From: Bretschneidera sinensis
Lineage: Eukaryota > Streptophyta > Magnoliopsida > Brassicales > Akaniaceae
NCBI GenBank assembly: GCA_023935145.1
Contig: CM043700.1
Location: 1,496,001-1,560,000, forward strand
Length of the DNA stretch: 64,000 nt
Direction: 5' to 3'
Part shown: in pieces, positions 11,610 to 21,347 of the stretch
How the letters are laid out: each line of letters starts with the position of its first letter
Position numbering within the stretch: position 1 is the first letter of the stretch
Program-made: the position numbers and the translations under genes
Notes under the pieces: model-generated
Seen by the model: the letters and a program-made list of their open reading frames with translations, nothing else
Databases searched by the model: none
What the model was told of the DNA's origin: nothing

Positions 11610-11912
11610 CAAAATGTGTCCTCAGCACAATAACTCGTCTTCTTCGCGTTCTTTCCTCTCCAAGCAAACCTTTTCAATAGTCTCTGCAGTAGGCGGAATT
11701 CCATCGGTACTTGGTTTTGGATTGTTTAGTACGAAAGGCGAATTCGGGTCCAGGACATAATAGATTTTCAATGCGGTGAGGAGAAAGGTCATCCTATCTT
11801 GCCAGCAAACAAAATTATTGCCATCAAACCGATAAAGCTTCACCATATCCTGATTCATCACCTTGATAGACTCTGAATCCATGCTTGAAGTAGGAAATTA
11901 AAGCCTTAAAAT

Positions 11913-12513
11913 TGTTGGAAAATATGGATACGAAGTCAAGAAATTTAAGGAGAATGAAGACTATGAGGCGTGCATAAACGTTATCTTTAAGGCTTCATTT
12001 ATCCTCACTTAATTGCTCTAGATTCTGACAAATAGTTCACCAAGATACAGTAAAGTTACTAAGAATATCTCAGAGCAAATCCAGAGACTCTCCTTTGAGT
12101 TCTCTATGAAACAATGGCCATAATTTTTTGAGAAAATTTAGGGGAAAATGAAGAGAAGAAGTTGTAGAAATTAAAAATGGTTATTTAGAAGTTAATTTTG
12201 GTATTTATAATGAATTTCAAACCTCCAACAGTTAGAAATTCGAAGTGGTATGAGTTAAGAAATACATCTCTTCAAAATATAACGGTTGAAAAACTTGAAA
12301 TTTGAAAATAACGAACTTTCAATCGACTTGCTACTAACCTCAGTCGACTGGACAAGTTGGAGTCAGATATCGTGATGCTAGTCGACTGGATAATGTCTCA
12401 ATCGACCGATAGAAGTTTCTATCCAAATGTTTGGAAAACCATCAGATATGCCAGTCGATTGACCAATATATCTAATCGATTGTTCCCTTTGTTTTTAAGA
12501 CAAAATTCCAACA
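11913..12513 (-). repeat. Copia LTR (5' LTR of the remnant), 601 bp
   Basis: Bounded by perfect 8-bp inverted ends, TGTTGGAA at 11,913 and TTCCAACA ending at 12,513. It directly precedes the gag start on the minus strand. The outer half carries several copies of a near-palindrome related to AGTCGACTGG (about 12,317-12,480). The usual TGGTATCAGAGC primer site is not recognisable in the 30 bases between the LTR and the gag ATG. Confidence 0.8.
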
Positions 12514-13059
12514 ATCCCTCACTTTTTTTTTTATAAAACAAAACTCCAACAAATATTGTTCTGTTCTTATAATTCCTTTTTAACTTTCATGTTTGTTACA
12601 CATTGGTACCTATTTCACATAAATCTCAAGTAAAATAAATTAATGGAGTAAGATGGGAATTAAGAGAACACTTGATATATATTAGTTCATAACACTTGAT
12701 ATATATTAGCTATAAGAATTCATATTTCATGTTTGCATTAGGGAAGTCAATAGAATAGCTTTTGTTTGTATTCGTCAGTGATTTCTTTCTTTTATTTGAC
12801 TTTTTCTGCGGACTGCAGGGGTACTCATGCCCTCCTAAAGAACTATTTCTTTTTCTTAGTTTATGATAACAAGCTTTTTTAAATTTTCTTTTACAAACAA
12901 TGAATACAAGCCTTTTTAACAAATAAATATAAAAAAATAGCTCACTTGCTAATAAAATTTGGTTATTTTTATGAATTTAATGGAAAAATATTGGGTGCTG
13001 TAAATGAGCAACAACGAATATTGGATGTCACAAATCTCTAACACGAGGCAAAATCACAG
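12514..13059. other. AT-rich intergenic DNA
   Basis: No coding, tRNA or transposon signal that I can defend. It contains a short direct repeat (AACACTTGATATATATTAG at about 12,668 and 12,691). Confidence 0.4.
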
Positions 13060-13332
13060 TAATGGTTCTTATAGTTTCGTTTTTGTCAAATTAATCTTTA
13101 AAATTTTAATTTGATCAAACGAATTCTTAAAGTTTGATTTTTTTAGTGAAATTGGTTCCCAAAGTTTTAATTTGATCAAATACAATTTGAAACTCCGATG
13201 ATTATTTTTAATAAATTGAAATTTTGAAGACCGATTTGATTTTAAAACCGAATTTTGAAGATTTTTTTGATCAAATTAAAACTATGAAGACCGATTTGAT
13301 AAGAAAAAAAAACAAACTATACGGACCAATGA
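13060..13332. mobile_element. Foldback MITE-like element
   Basis: The left end (TAATGGTTCTTATAGTTT, then GTCAAATTAATCTTTAAAATT, then TTTGATCAAA) pairs with the right end read in reverse complement (TCATTGGTCCGTATAGTTTG, then TCAAATCGGTCTTC, then TTTGATCAAA). The imperfect inverted repeat extends at least 65 bp inward and much of the 273 bp can fold into one hairpin. No ORF. The target duplication is unclear, so the superfamily is unassigned. Confidence 0.65.
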
Positions 13333-13429
13333 TGACATTTAACCAACACATGGTGCTACATAAGTAAATATGACAAATTCGTAAACTTTTTTCTATACTT
13401 TTATTCTTTGTAGGGATGGAAGTGAGTCA

Positions 13430-13890
13430 ATTAGCATGAATTGTTTGAGAGACTCGACTTGAAAAACTTGTCTCGAAGCTCGATTAAATGAAGTTCGAGT
13501 CGAGCTCGAATAATAATTTTATCTTGAATACCCAATTGAGTCGAGCTCAAGCAATACCGAATTAGATTTGGTAAGCTCGCTAGCCAGTTCGACTGAATTA
13601 ATAATTTTTAATTTTAATATATATTATATTATAAATACATATAGATATTATAAAATAAGATTTAGAGTTATAACTAAAAACTTCATTGGGTATAGGTTTT
13701 TAAAATTAATAAAATTAGTTTAAAATCGAGTCGAATCGAACCGAGTTTGAGCTCAATATTTATTTTCAAGTCGAGACAAAGTTCAGAAAATTGAGCTCGA
13801 ACTTGATTCTAATCTCGGCTTAATTATTTTTTTAGCTCGCGAGTCGAGCTCGAGCATTTTGTAACTCGAGCTCTGCTTGACCCAAATCCA
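13430..13890. repeat. GAGTCGAGCTCGAG-rich diverged repeat block
   Basis: Many degenerate short motifs (GTCGAGCTCGA, AGTTCGAGTCGAG, TCGAGCTCGAGC) occur at both ends of the block around an AT-rich middle. Palindromic SacI/XhoI-like hexamers (GAGCTC, CTCGAG) are frequent. No coding frame. Such blocks are common in plant intergenic DNA; the element type is not resolved. Confidence 0.55.
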
Positions 13891-14098
13891 CTCTTGATCT
13901 ATTGGGTGCCAATTGCAATGTTCAGTCATAATTTAGAACGGAATTCTACTTTTTAATAACTTGGGATAGGGTTATAATTATATCCAAACTTAAGAGATAA
14001 TAGTGTAATTTTTACCCAAAAAACAAAAGTAAGTACTCAGTATTTTATTACATCGCATTATATGGGCTCCAGTGATGGACGGTGGACAATAAAAGGGT

Positions 14099-14234
14099 CC
14101 ACGGGGTGCACTACAGAGGATACAGAAAGTGTTACCCACATACCCCACGGGGTGCGCAGTGTTCCACTCTATATCATATATAAACCATCTATTAGCAATT
14201 CGCCATTTTTATTTTGCCGCCTTCATATCCCGCC
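14099..14234 (+). promoter_or_regulatory. RPA3 promoter: TATA box, E2F-like sites and an 11-bp direct repeat
   Basis: TATATAAA at 14,177-14,184 places transcription start near 14,210. TTTGCCGC at 14,213-14,220 matches the E2F consensus TTTSSCGC exactly, and TCCCGCC at 14,228-14,234 is a second GC-rich E2F-like core. CCACGGGGTGC occurs twice, at 14,099-14,109 and 14,145-14,155. E2F control fits a replication protein expressed at G1/S. This is inference from motif and gene identity; binding is not shown. Confidence 0.6.
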
Positions 14235-16451
14235 CTTTCTCTCTCTCTCAATTATTAAGCTTTTTGGGGTTCGTGGCGATCTATCTTTCTCTTTCCACAG
14301 TTAGGTATCTCTTCTAAATCCTGTTTGGTTTCTAAGATTACGAAGGAAATTTTCATCTCGTTAGATATAATGGAGTGGCAGACCCTGTGAATTTCTTCTG
14401 ATTTTGTGCGCTTGCTATTTTTGTTTTTTAAATTTTGACGTGCTTTATGTTAGTTTTGCTTCGACGGCCGATTATTATTTCTGGTATATAATAAAACATG
14501 AAAATCAAGCTTTTTTTTCTAAATAAATTCATATTTTAGAACTGATGTTGTATAAGAGCATTGCTTCGTAGTAGATCCGTTAGTTTTTTATTCGTAAAAT
14601 GTAGTTCTGTGTGATTATTTGGATGCATTGTTATTGTACATGTAGACAGGGGCGGCTGTGACTCTCTCCACGCCTGTCGGCTTGGTTTGAATTCCCCTGC
14701 GAAGCTATCCCTGTTAAGTTGTTAATTTCTTTCTCTATGTTTTGTCAGTAAGTGCAGTTGAGACTAGCTGTCACCGTATCACTGCATCACTGACCGAAAA
14801 GAAGGGTTTTTAATTTTAAGAAGCAATGCATAAGTCTGCTCCTTGATATTATGACTTCTTGAAACTAATTATTTTGGTAGTTTACTGTAGTCAAACTGAT
14901 AAATTTATTTGCTAAATGCCATCTATTCAATTAATATTTGTCTATAAAAAGATATGAGATTGTATTTTTGTAGGGAATAGGGATTTCTGTTTCTTTATGC
15001 TATAAATTTAATTGGAGTGTTTTATTTTTGAATCATCTCTCTAGTGAGGCGCTATTGCCTTCTTTTACCAATTTCTACATGAATTAAATTAGATTTCTGT
15101 GTGTACAAGTAGAAATGACAGCACCAAGGAAACTTTGCAATTTTCTTTCACAAATTATATATCAGTTTTAAGTATGCAAAGATTAGATAACTGGTACTAA
15201 TGCTTTTAGGTGATTCTAATGCTTATGTGTTGTTTACTTTCATGCCTTAAGGCCTAAATTTCAGCAGGCTTAGGTGTCCTAAAGTGTTGTTAAGCTTGAT
15301 GCTAGTTATTTTGTTTAGAATGTAATTGAAGACATTGTATATAGGGTCCATGGGTCATGGTGAGTAGTGAACTAGGAAGTTTTAAAGTCATGGCTGTCAT
15401 TTTAGTTACAAAACTGTCTTAAGTTACAAAACTGCTAGAAACTTCTTGAGCGGGGTGCACGACCTTTGATTGAGATGTAAGTTAAATGCTGCAAAAATTC
15501 CAACCAGCTAAGGAATTATGTAGTTGCAGAAATTAATATGCTATCATCATATTGTTTGCTTTCAGTATAAATATACATTATAATCAAAATATTATCTTAT
15601 TATATGCATGTTGTTTATGTTTGCACCCTTCCTTCATGGGTGATAAAGGTCATATATTGTTCATTCTTGTTTTATTAGCAAAATATATTGTGTTCAGTTT
15701 AGTTAGAAGGCTTACATTGTGTTGTGTATTCAATAAGAGTATTTAATAAGTTCTAAAATTGACTTGTAATTTTGAATGAAAGTATAAGCATTATTTCGGT
15801 CCTACCTAACCTCGCCCTTGCTTGTAGATGCGCCTTTTTGGTTGTTAACGTAACCATCGCAATATAAAAACATTTAAGCATGAGATTTCCATGTAAATGG
15901 TTTATTCATATGGCAATGAACTCTTTAATTGCAACGTTTTCTACAGTCTATATTGTTTCTCACTAGTGTAGCAGAGCCTTGTACCAGCTGTTCTGTTTTC
16001 ATTTTATAAATTTTACAAATTAATAAATGGTATTCACATGAAAGGTGGTTTGCTTCTTGTGCATGATGAGATTTCCATGATCAGGTTGTTGATACTCTTG
16101 CTCAGTAAGTGCAGATAGTTTTGTTGTAGTATAGTTGAAAATATTAGGGGTAATTTATTTAGGTTTGAGTTTGGATAAGATTTTTTCCCACACTGATGGT
16201 AGGCGGAGAGCACGAAAAGGGGGACTCATTTATCATATATTCAGCATACTGCAATTGCCTGATGTTTGCTTCGGATTTAGTAGGTCAAACACTCATTTTA
16301 ATGATTTAATTCGTACTCCTATTAGACAATGACAAGGATATGCTTTTCGTCAAGAATATCGTTTATCAGTGTGGCTTATACTGCATAGCTTCACTTTTAT
16401 CTCCAATTCTCCAGAACTCTTAAAGATTGTGCATCCTTATGTTCTTTGTAG
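14210..16451 (+). other. RPA3 5' UTR exon and long 5' UTR intron
   Basis: A pyrimidine-rich leader ends at a good donor, TTAG/GTATCT (14,304/14,305). The acceptor TTTGTAG ends at 16,451, three bases before the RPA3 ATG at 16,455. That predicts a leader intron of 2,147 bp. No coding segment or transposon with clear ends is visible inside; it is AT-rich. Confidence 0.55.
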
Positions 16452-16454
16452 GAT

Positions 16455-17455
16455 ATGGATACGTCAAACCCTGCAGTTTTTGTCAATGGAGGACTGCTGC
16501 GCATGTATTTGGGGCAGAAGGTCCGTGCAGTTGTTCACGTTATGCGTTCTGATGCTGGAACTGTGGTTGGAAAATCTACAGATGACCATCAGCTATTTGT
16601 AAGGGGTTCACCTCCTGCTTCTCTTACAAGTTATGTTGAGGTTATTGGCATTGCTGACAGTGAAAATTCAATTAGAGCTGAACTATGGACCAACTTTGGG
16701 GACACATTTGGTAAGATTATCTCATCCATTTTCTAAAATTTCCCTAATTGTGGTTTAAGCCATGCTAATGAAATGATTTTCTTTGGGTCACTGCCTTCTA
16801 AGGTTAATGCTTTATTTTGTAATCACTTGTACATGGCACATAAGTAAGCTAATGTTAAATTACAAACTACACTCCCTCGTTGTTAGTTATTGTGGTTTAC
16901 ATGTAATTAATTATGTACGGCATGAAGACAGGTTCTGATCTTAGAGTATGGCAGGGGGACAATGAAATGATCTTGTGCACTTGGTGCCATGCTAATGAGG
17001 TTTACCAAAGCAGTGGGTGGAATCTTTTTTTTTTTTCTATATCTAATTAACCTTCAACATCTGTTTTACAAGATAACTGATATCAAAGGACTAATAGAGT
17101 TTAGATTTCTTAGAGCTACTCCTTTTTTTATAGGTGTTAGAGCTACCCTTCTTGATAGCCACAAGGTAACTGTTTTTATCCACAAGTAGTAAAAACATAA
17201 GAACACCATTTGCAACTTTGCTACTGATAGTAAACTCTTTAACAAGTCATAATAACAAAAAGCTGAAAATATGTACATTAATAATGAATTCTTTTTAGCT
17301 ATGTCTGTATATTTCTTGATTTGTATTTGTATACGCTTAATGTGGCTTCTAAAAATCTTCCTCTTTTTTTCTTTAAATAAATGGTGGCAGACACAAATAG
17401 CTACAACGAGCTCTGTCAGCTTGCAAATGGGGAGTTCAAACACTTGTTCCTCTAA
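16455..17455 (+). CDS. RPA3: Replication protein A 14-kDa subunit (RPA3)
   Basis: Two coding exons, 16,455-16,710 and 17,391-17,455, joined in phase, give 106 residues, the usual plant length. The protein is one small OB-fold, the smallest subunit of the single-stranded-DNA-binding trimer RPA1-RPA2-RPA3, acting in nuclear replication, repair and recombination. Family-typical stretches are MDTSNPAVFVNG at the start, VRAVVHVMRSD and VEVIGIA in the barrel, and the C-terminal YNELCQLANGEF helix that contributes to trimerisation. The ATG at 16,455 is chosen because the protein begins with the conserved MDTSNPAVFVNG and a 3' splice site lies just upstream. The intron has a normal GT-AG pair. An E2F-like promoter lies upstream of the long leader intron. 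Confidence 0.95.
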
Positions 17456-18229
17456 GGTCTGATGGGTGAATTACGTAATGAAGCTAGGAGGTGCTTCCTA
17501 CTCCTTGGCATGTAAATAGGTGGGTGGGGTAAGTGATAAACCGAGTCAGTCTCCAAATTTTTTTCTACCGTCCAGGGCTATGTCATGAATTTGGATTTGG
17601 TTCTCAAGTATACTGTCACTAAAGTCGAGTGCTAGTTAGAGATTATGTTTTCTGCTGTTTGACAATTTCGAGGCTGTTTGGTTGATTTTCAATTGCACGT
17701 TGTTGATCCCTTATTATGATGCCCTTGCTATCATTCCATGAATACAATTCCTGAATTGCAATTCTAATAACTTGAACATGGGGCACGAACTCTGATTTTA
17801 GTAAGATATAAATTATTTGAGATTTGGGCTGTTGCTTGATGTCCCAAACAAGATTTTTACACTGAATGAAAACTTGATTGGTAATTTTTAATAACTTCAT
17901 TAATAACGTTCGTGCATATTCGATTAACATTACCAATAAAATCATCAAAAGTTACTTCATTCGATCGTAGAATTCTTGTTTTGTGCTATTTGACTGATAA
18001 AAATAAGAATTTTTCAAAGCACATCAACAGATCGTAAATCTATGATTAGAATTTGATGTCAATGTTAATAAAAAAAAAAACTTATGGTCTTAACTCTTAA
18101 GTATTAATTTGATTCTTCATGCAGAAGTTAATCTCGTTTTGAGATATAACTTGAATTTTCCAAATGAACTTAGGATAATCATAAAAATTTTGGTAATCTT
18201 CGCAAGATACGCATTGTGTAGTGTCTTGT
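17456..18229. other. RPA3 3' flank, AT-rich
   Basis: No gene found. It contains the RPA3 3' UTR and possibly a diverged MITE (GGCTGTTTGGTTGATTTTC near 17,670), without ends I can define. It ends at the insertion point of the gypsy element. Confidence 0.4.
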
Positions 18230-19496
18230 TGTCACAGGGGTACTTTTTGACACCGAATTTTTTGCTTTGTGATGACGCTAGCTTCCCTTGAAACTAGCCA
18301 GCCAACTCAACACACCTACAATCACAAGTGCACACAAGTGTTTATGGGCAACTGTCACTTTCTTTGTTTTATTGATACTCACACAATTTACAAAGAATGA
18401 GCCTAAAGCTTACAAGACAAAGAGTTACTAGCACAACTTCTCTCTCTAGAAGTGTTTCTCTCACTTTTATTTGAGCTCCCTGAATGAATTGTCTTCACCT
18501 TTTATAGCCACTAGGTGACACCTCCACCTGCTAGTTTTTAGGAGCACTTTTTGATCATGGCCATGATCAACCCACTAACAAGGTAACCACCCACTACCAT
18601 CTCCCACATTTTGCACATGCAGATTGACTTTGGTCAATCCGCACACTAGACTAGGTCGTCCTCGTGGGCCACTTGCATCCTGCAATGCTAGTCCGTTTGT
18701 GCAAGGCCTGTTTGGCTCAGCTCACTACCTAACTTGGTCCAGCTTTGCTTAGCCTGCCAACTGTTTTGGTCCGATCCGTGGATTTTCTTGGTTGCTTGGC
18801 CCGTGCCAAAGCCAGCCCACATCTGTTAACTTGATCGGGTCCAGATTTTCCATGCATCAGATCTTTTCCACTAGGCCCGCTCCTAAAGTCCGTTTGCCCA
18901 TAACAAGCCAGCCTCAAAAGCTCTTTTTTGACGGTTTGTTTATATGATCCAAGCCTATCTCAAGTGTTTTCCTTTGGCTCAATGCCTACACATAGCCCGT
19001 ATGTTTTGTGCCCAACTTCACTGTTCGCCGCACAAGCCTACTGTCTGCTTCATTCCAACCCACACTTGGCATGGATCAATTAACCTCTTTGTCGGGTGAT
19101 TTCCCAAGAGACCATGGCTAACATTGGTTCAAGGACTTACCACATGTTTGCCTTCCGCATCCTGGCTCCAACACTTAGCCTGGATCCATTTACCTTGTGC
19201 ACAGCCCACTTGTCTTGCGTATCGCACACTTGTTTTGCGCATAGCCCACTTGACTTACGCAGAACCAACTTGTCTTGCGCACAACCAACTTGTCTTGCGC
19301 ACAGCCCACTTGTCTTGTGCACAACCAACTTGTTTGGCGCATAGCCCACTGTTTTGCGCACCATCTCGGCTGACACTTAGCCTGGATTCATTTACCTTGA
19401 TCATTTGGCATGCCTTCTTCATGCTTGTGGCTAACATAGGCGCAAGGTCACCGCATGTTTCCTCTTTTGCTCCTCCGTGACATTAAGGTGGTAACA
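18230..19496 (-). repeat. Gypsy 3' LTR (lower copy), 1,267 bp
   Basis: Contains a 20-bp tandem repeat (consensus TTGTCTTGCGCACAGCCCAC) with seven full units plus partial ends between about 19,193 and 19,366. It also holds an extra ~30 bp around 19,137-19,170 that the other LTR lacks. ORFs seen here are by-products of the repeat. Confidence 0.88.
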
Positions 19497-19743
19497 AACC
19501 ACCTCTACCAGAAAAGTCCGATGTCCTCATCGGAAGGTGTTCCCACAGCCTTGCCAAATCACGTTGAGTCATTCTGTAAGGGTTATATGCATGGACCCTT
19601 CCACCAGGCTCGAGCTTAGGCCTGTGTTCCACCGCACATCTCGGATGACCATCCTTTTTTATCTCCACTAAAGCCTCCAGGTAAGTGAGATCTCCCTTCT
19701 CTAAGTTAGACTCAAGCTGTAAAGCGGACACCATGCCCACTTT

Positions 19744-20403
19744 CTATTTCTTTTCCCACTTGCCATGATCCATGTCGACCATCTTCACGAACCCTGGTGA
19801 CTCTTCACCGAGAAAAATCAACCTTCCAAAGTACGGTACCACTGCTACTTTGGCTTCTATTAGGAATTCTATTCCCAATATCATATCAAAGTCATCTAGG
19901 TGCACTGCTGTAAGACTGCATCTCCCAGCCCATGGACCAACTTTCAAGTTAACCCGTGTCATCCCCTGGATAGGCTTCGCCTCAGAATTCACCGCCTTGA
20001 CCTTACTAGAGTTTTCCTCCAACTCCAAGCCAAGATTCTGAATTACCCTATCAGCAACAAAATTATTAGTAGCACCAGTATCAATCATTACTAGTACCTT
20101 TCTGCCGTTCACCATGGCTTCTACATACATCAAGCCATGCGAAGTAGGGATTTTCCTAATATAAATGGCAGATAATAGCTGCAAGGGACTCATTTGAACC
20201 GGGACCTCTGAATCATTATCACTGTTAGCGCTCCCCGCCACTAGTGCATTCAACCTCTCCCGTTTAGAGCACTCCTTATACTTATGAGGGCCATCACAAA
20301 TGAAGCAACTAGCAAACTTTCCCTCTTGCCACGTTTGTTGCTCACTGTCCTTAGAAGGATTTTGAGATTTTTTCTCCTTGTCATGCGTCATAGACTTCTT
20401 CAT
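19744..20403 (-). CDS. Gypsy gag C-terminus plus aspartic protease ORF (219 codons, intact)
   Basis: The ORF starts within gag. It has a nucleocapsid-type zinc knuckle, CFICDGPHKYKEC (about residues 33-45), a CX2CX3HX4C form one residue shorter than the retroviral standard. A retropepsin-like domain follows, with the active-site motif VMIDTGATNNFV (about 105-116) and the family-typical DMILGIEFL strand. The catalytic Asp-Thr-Gly is intact. The ORF closes at a stop (TAG) just before the RT-linker remnant at 19,740-19,483. It is the only mobile-element frame here of this length without a stop, and is still probably not an expressed host gene. Confidence 0.8.
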   Translation of the reverse strand: MKKSMTHDKEKKSQNPSKDSEQQTWQEGKFASCFICDGPHKYKECSKRERLNALVAGSANSDNDSEVPVQMSPLQLLSAIYIRKIPTSHGLMYVEAMVNGRKVLVMIDTGATNNFVADRVIQNLGLELEENSSKVKAVNSEAKPIQGMTRVNLKVGPWAGRCSLTAVHLDDFDMILGIEFLIEAKVAVVPYFGRLIFLGEESPGFVKMVDMDHGKWEKK

Positions 20404-21303
20404 ATTACGGAAAGTATTGGCCTTCTCTTTCCAAGAATCTCCATTTCTTTTAGAACTAGTGGATGCAGCATTTTAAAAATCCACCAATCCCTCAGCCGTC
20501 GCAACTGCAGTAGGCAAGTCTCGCACACTTTGCCTTTTTAGTTCTGTCTGCGCTCACGGCTGCAAGCCTGACAAGAAATTGAATAACTTGTCTTCCTCCG
20601 ACATGTTCTTGATGTCCAACATCAATGAACTGAACTCTTTCACATAGTCCCTCATTGTGTCGGAGTGTTTCAAGTTCTTGAGTGACTCTCTAGCCACCCA
20701 AGCAGTGTTGCAAAGAAGGAATTGATCCTTCAACTCCTTGTGCAGGGTCTTCCAACTCTCAATTTTGGGTCTACCCGCACTACTATCATCCTCTACACGT
20801 GATCTTCACCACAATTTAGCATCACCAACTAAATACATAGAGGTTATAGTTACATTTTCTGTGTTATGGATGTGAGCTGCCTTGAAGTATTAATCCATAT
20901 CCCACAGAAAATTCTCCAAGTCCTTTGCGTTCTTTGCACCGCCAAAAGACATAGGTTCAGGGACTCTCAACTTGGAAGACATCACGCTTCTAAAGTCTTC
21001 ACTCGAGCTAGCCACGAGCCTTTAAAACAAAATGAGCTCATCCTCAAACCTTTGAGTATGACTCCTAAGCTCCTCAGTCAGCAACATGAAGTTGGAGTTC
21101 AAGCGAGTGATGCTTGCCGTCAAGCCATCTAACTTCTCTTGCACAGCTTGATTATTGTCAGCCATCCCTTGCTGCACACCCTGCAGCTCGTTGCCCAATG
21201 CCCTGCATTGATTTGCAAGCGGCACTATCTCTTCTGACAACGGTATGCCAACAAAATCCTCCAACTGAGCCACGCGTTCCAACAACTCCGCATTCCTAGC
21301 CAT
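20404..21303 (-). pseudogene. Gypsy gag, broken
   Basis: From the ATG at 21,303 the minus strand reads a coiled-coil start (AELLERVAQLEDF), then gag core blocks (NAKDLENFLWDMD, TSMYLVGDAKLW, NTAWVARESLKNLKHS, RDYVKEFSSLMLDI, EEDKLFNFLSGLQP). Stops interrupt at about 21,022, after WDMD, after AKLW and after GLQP, and again before the intact downstream ORF. The order of blocks is that of plant gypsy gag polyproteins. Confidence 0.82.
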
Positions 21304-21347
21304 CTTTCCGAGCAAACCTTTTAAACTAATCGGGCTCTGTTACCAAT

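Larger units (their letters stand above)
10437..11912 (-). mobile_element. Ty1/copia internal remnant (gag plus a scrap of RT), interrupted by a TRIM
   Basis: The minus-strand ORF at 11,882-11,622 opens a copia gag domain (LYRFDGNNFVCWQDRM, then KEREEDELLC). Gag homology resumes beyond the TRIM (YDLFIEVKSTRNIWN near 11,130; DNKLVLEHVHELQ near 11,000). A degraded zinc knuckle (CFI-GKESHFSKQY) lies near 10,640 and an N-terminal RT piece (NTNGSIQALKARLVAKGF) near 10,500. Integrase and most of RT are missing, so a large internal deletion joined gag to RT. Frameshifts and stops are numerous. The 5' LTR is 11,913-12,513; I see no 3' LTR. Dead element. Confidence 0.85.

Noticed and set aside
14640..14720. 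tRNA-like element (GGTTTGAATTCCCC box B resemblance)
   Set aside because: No acceptable box A at the right distance and no cloverleaf pairing.
19096..19480. Overlapping ORFs on both strands rich in repeated Cys/His/Leu or Gln/Val/Gly/Cys motifs
   Set aside because: They are translations of the 20-bp tandem repeat in the gypsy LTR; the same happens at 22,267-22,564 in the other LTR.
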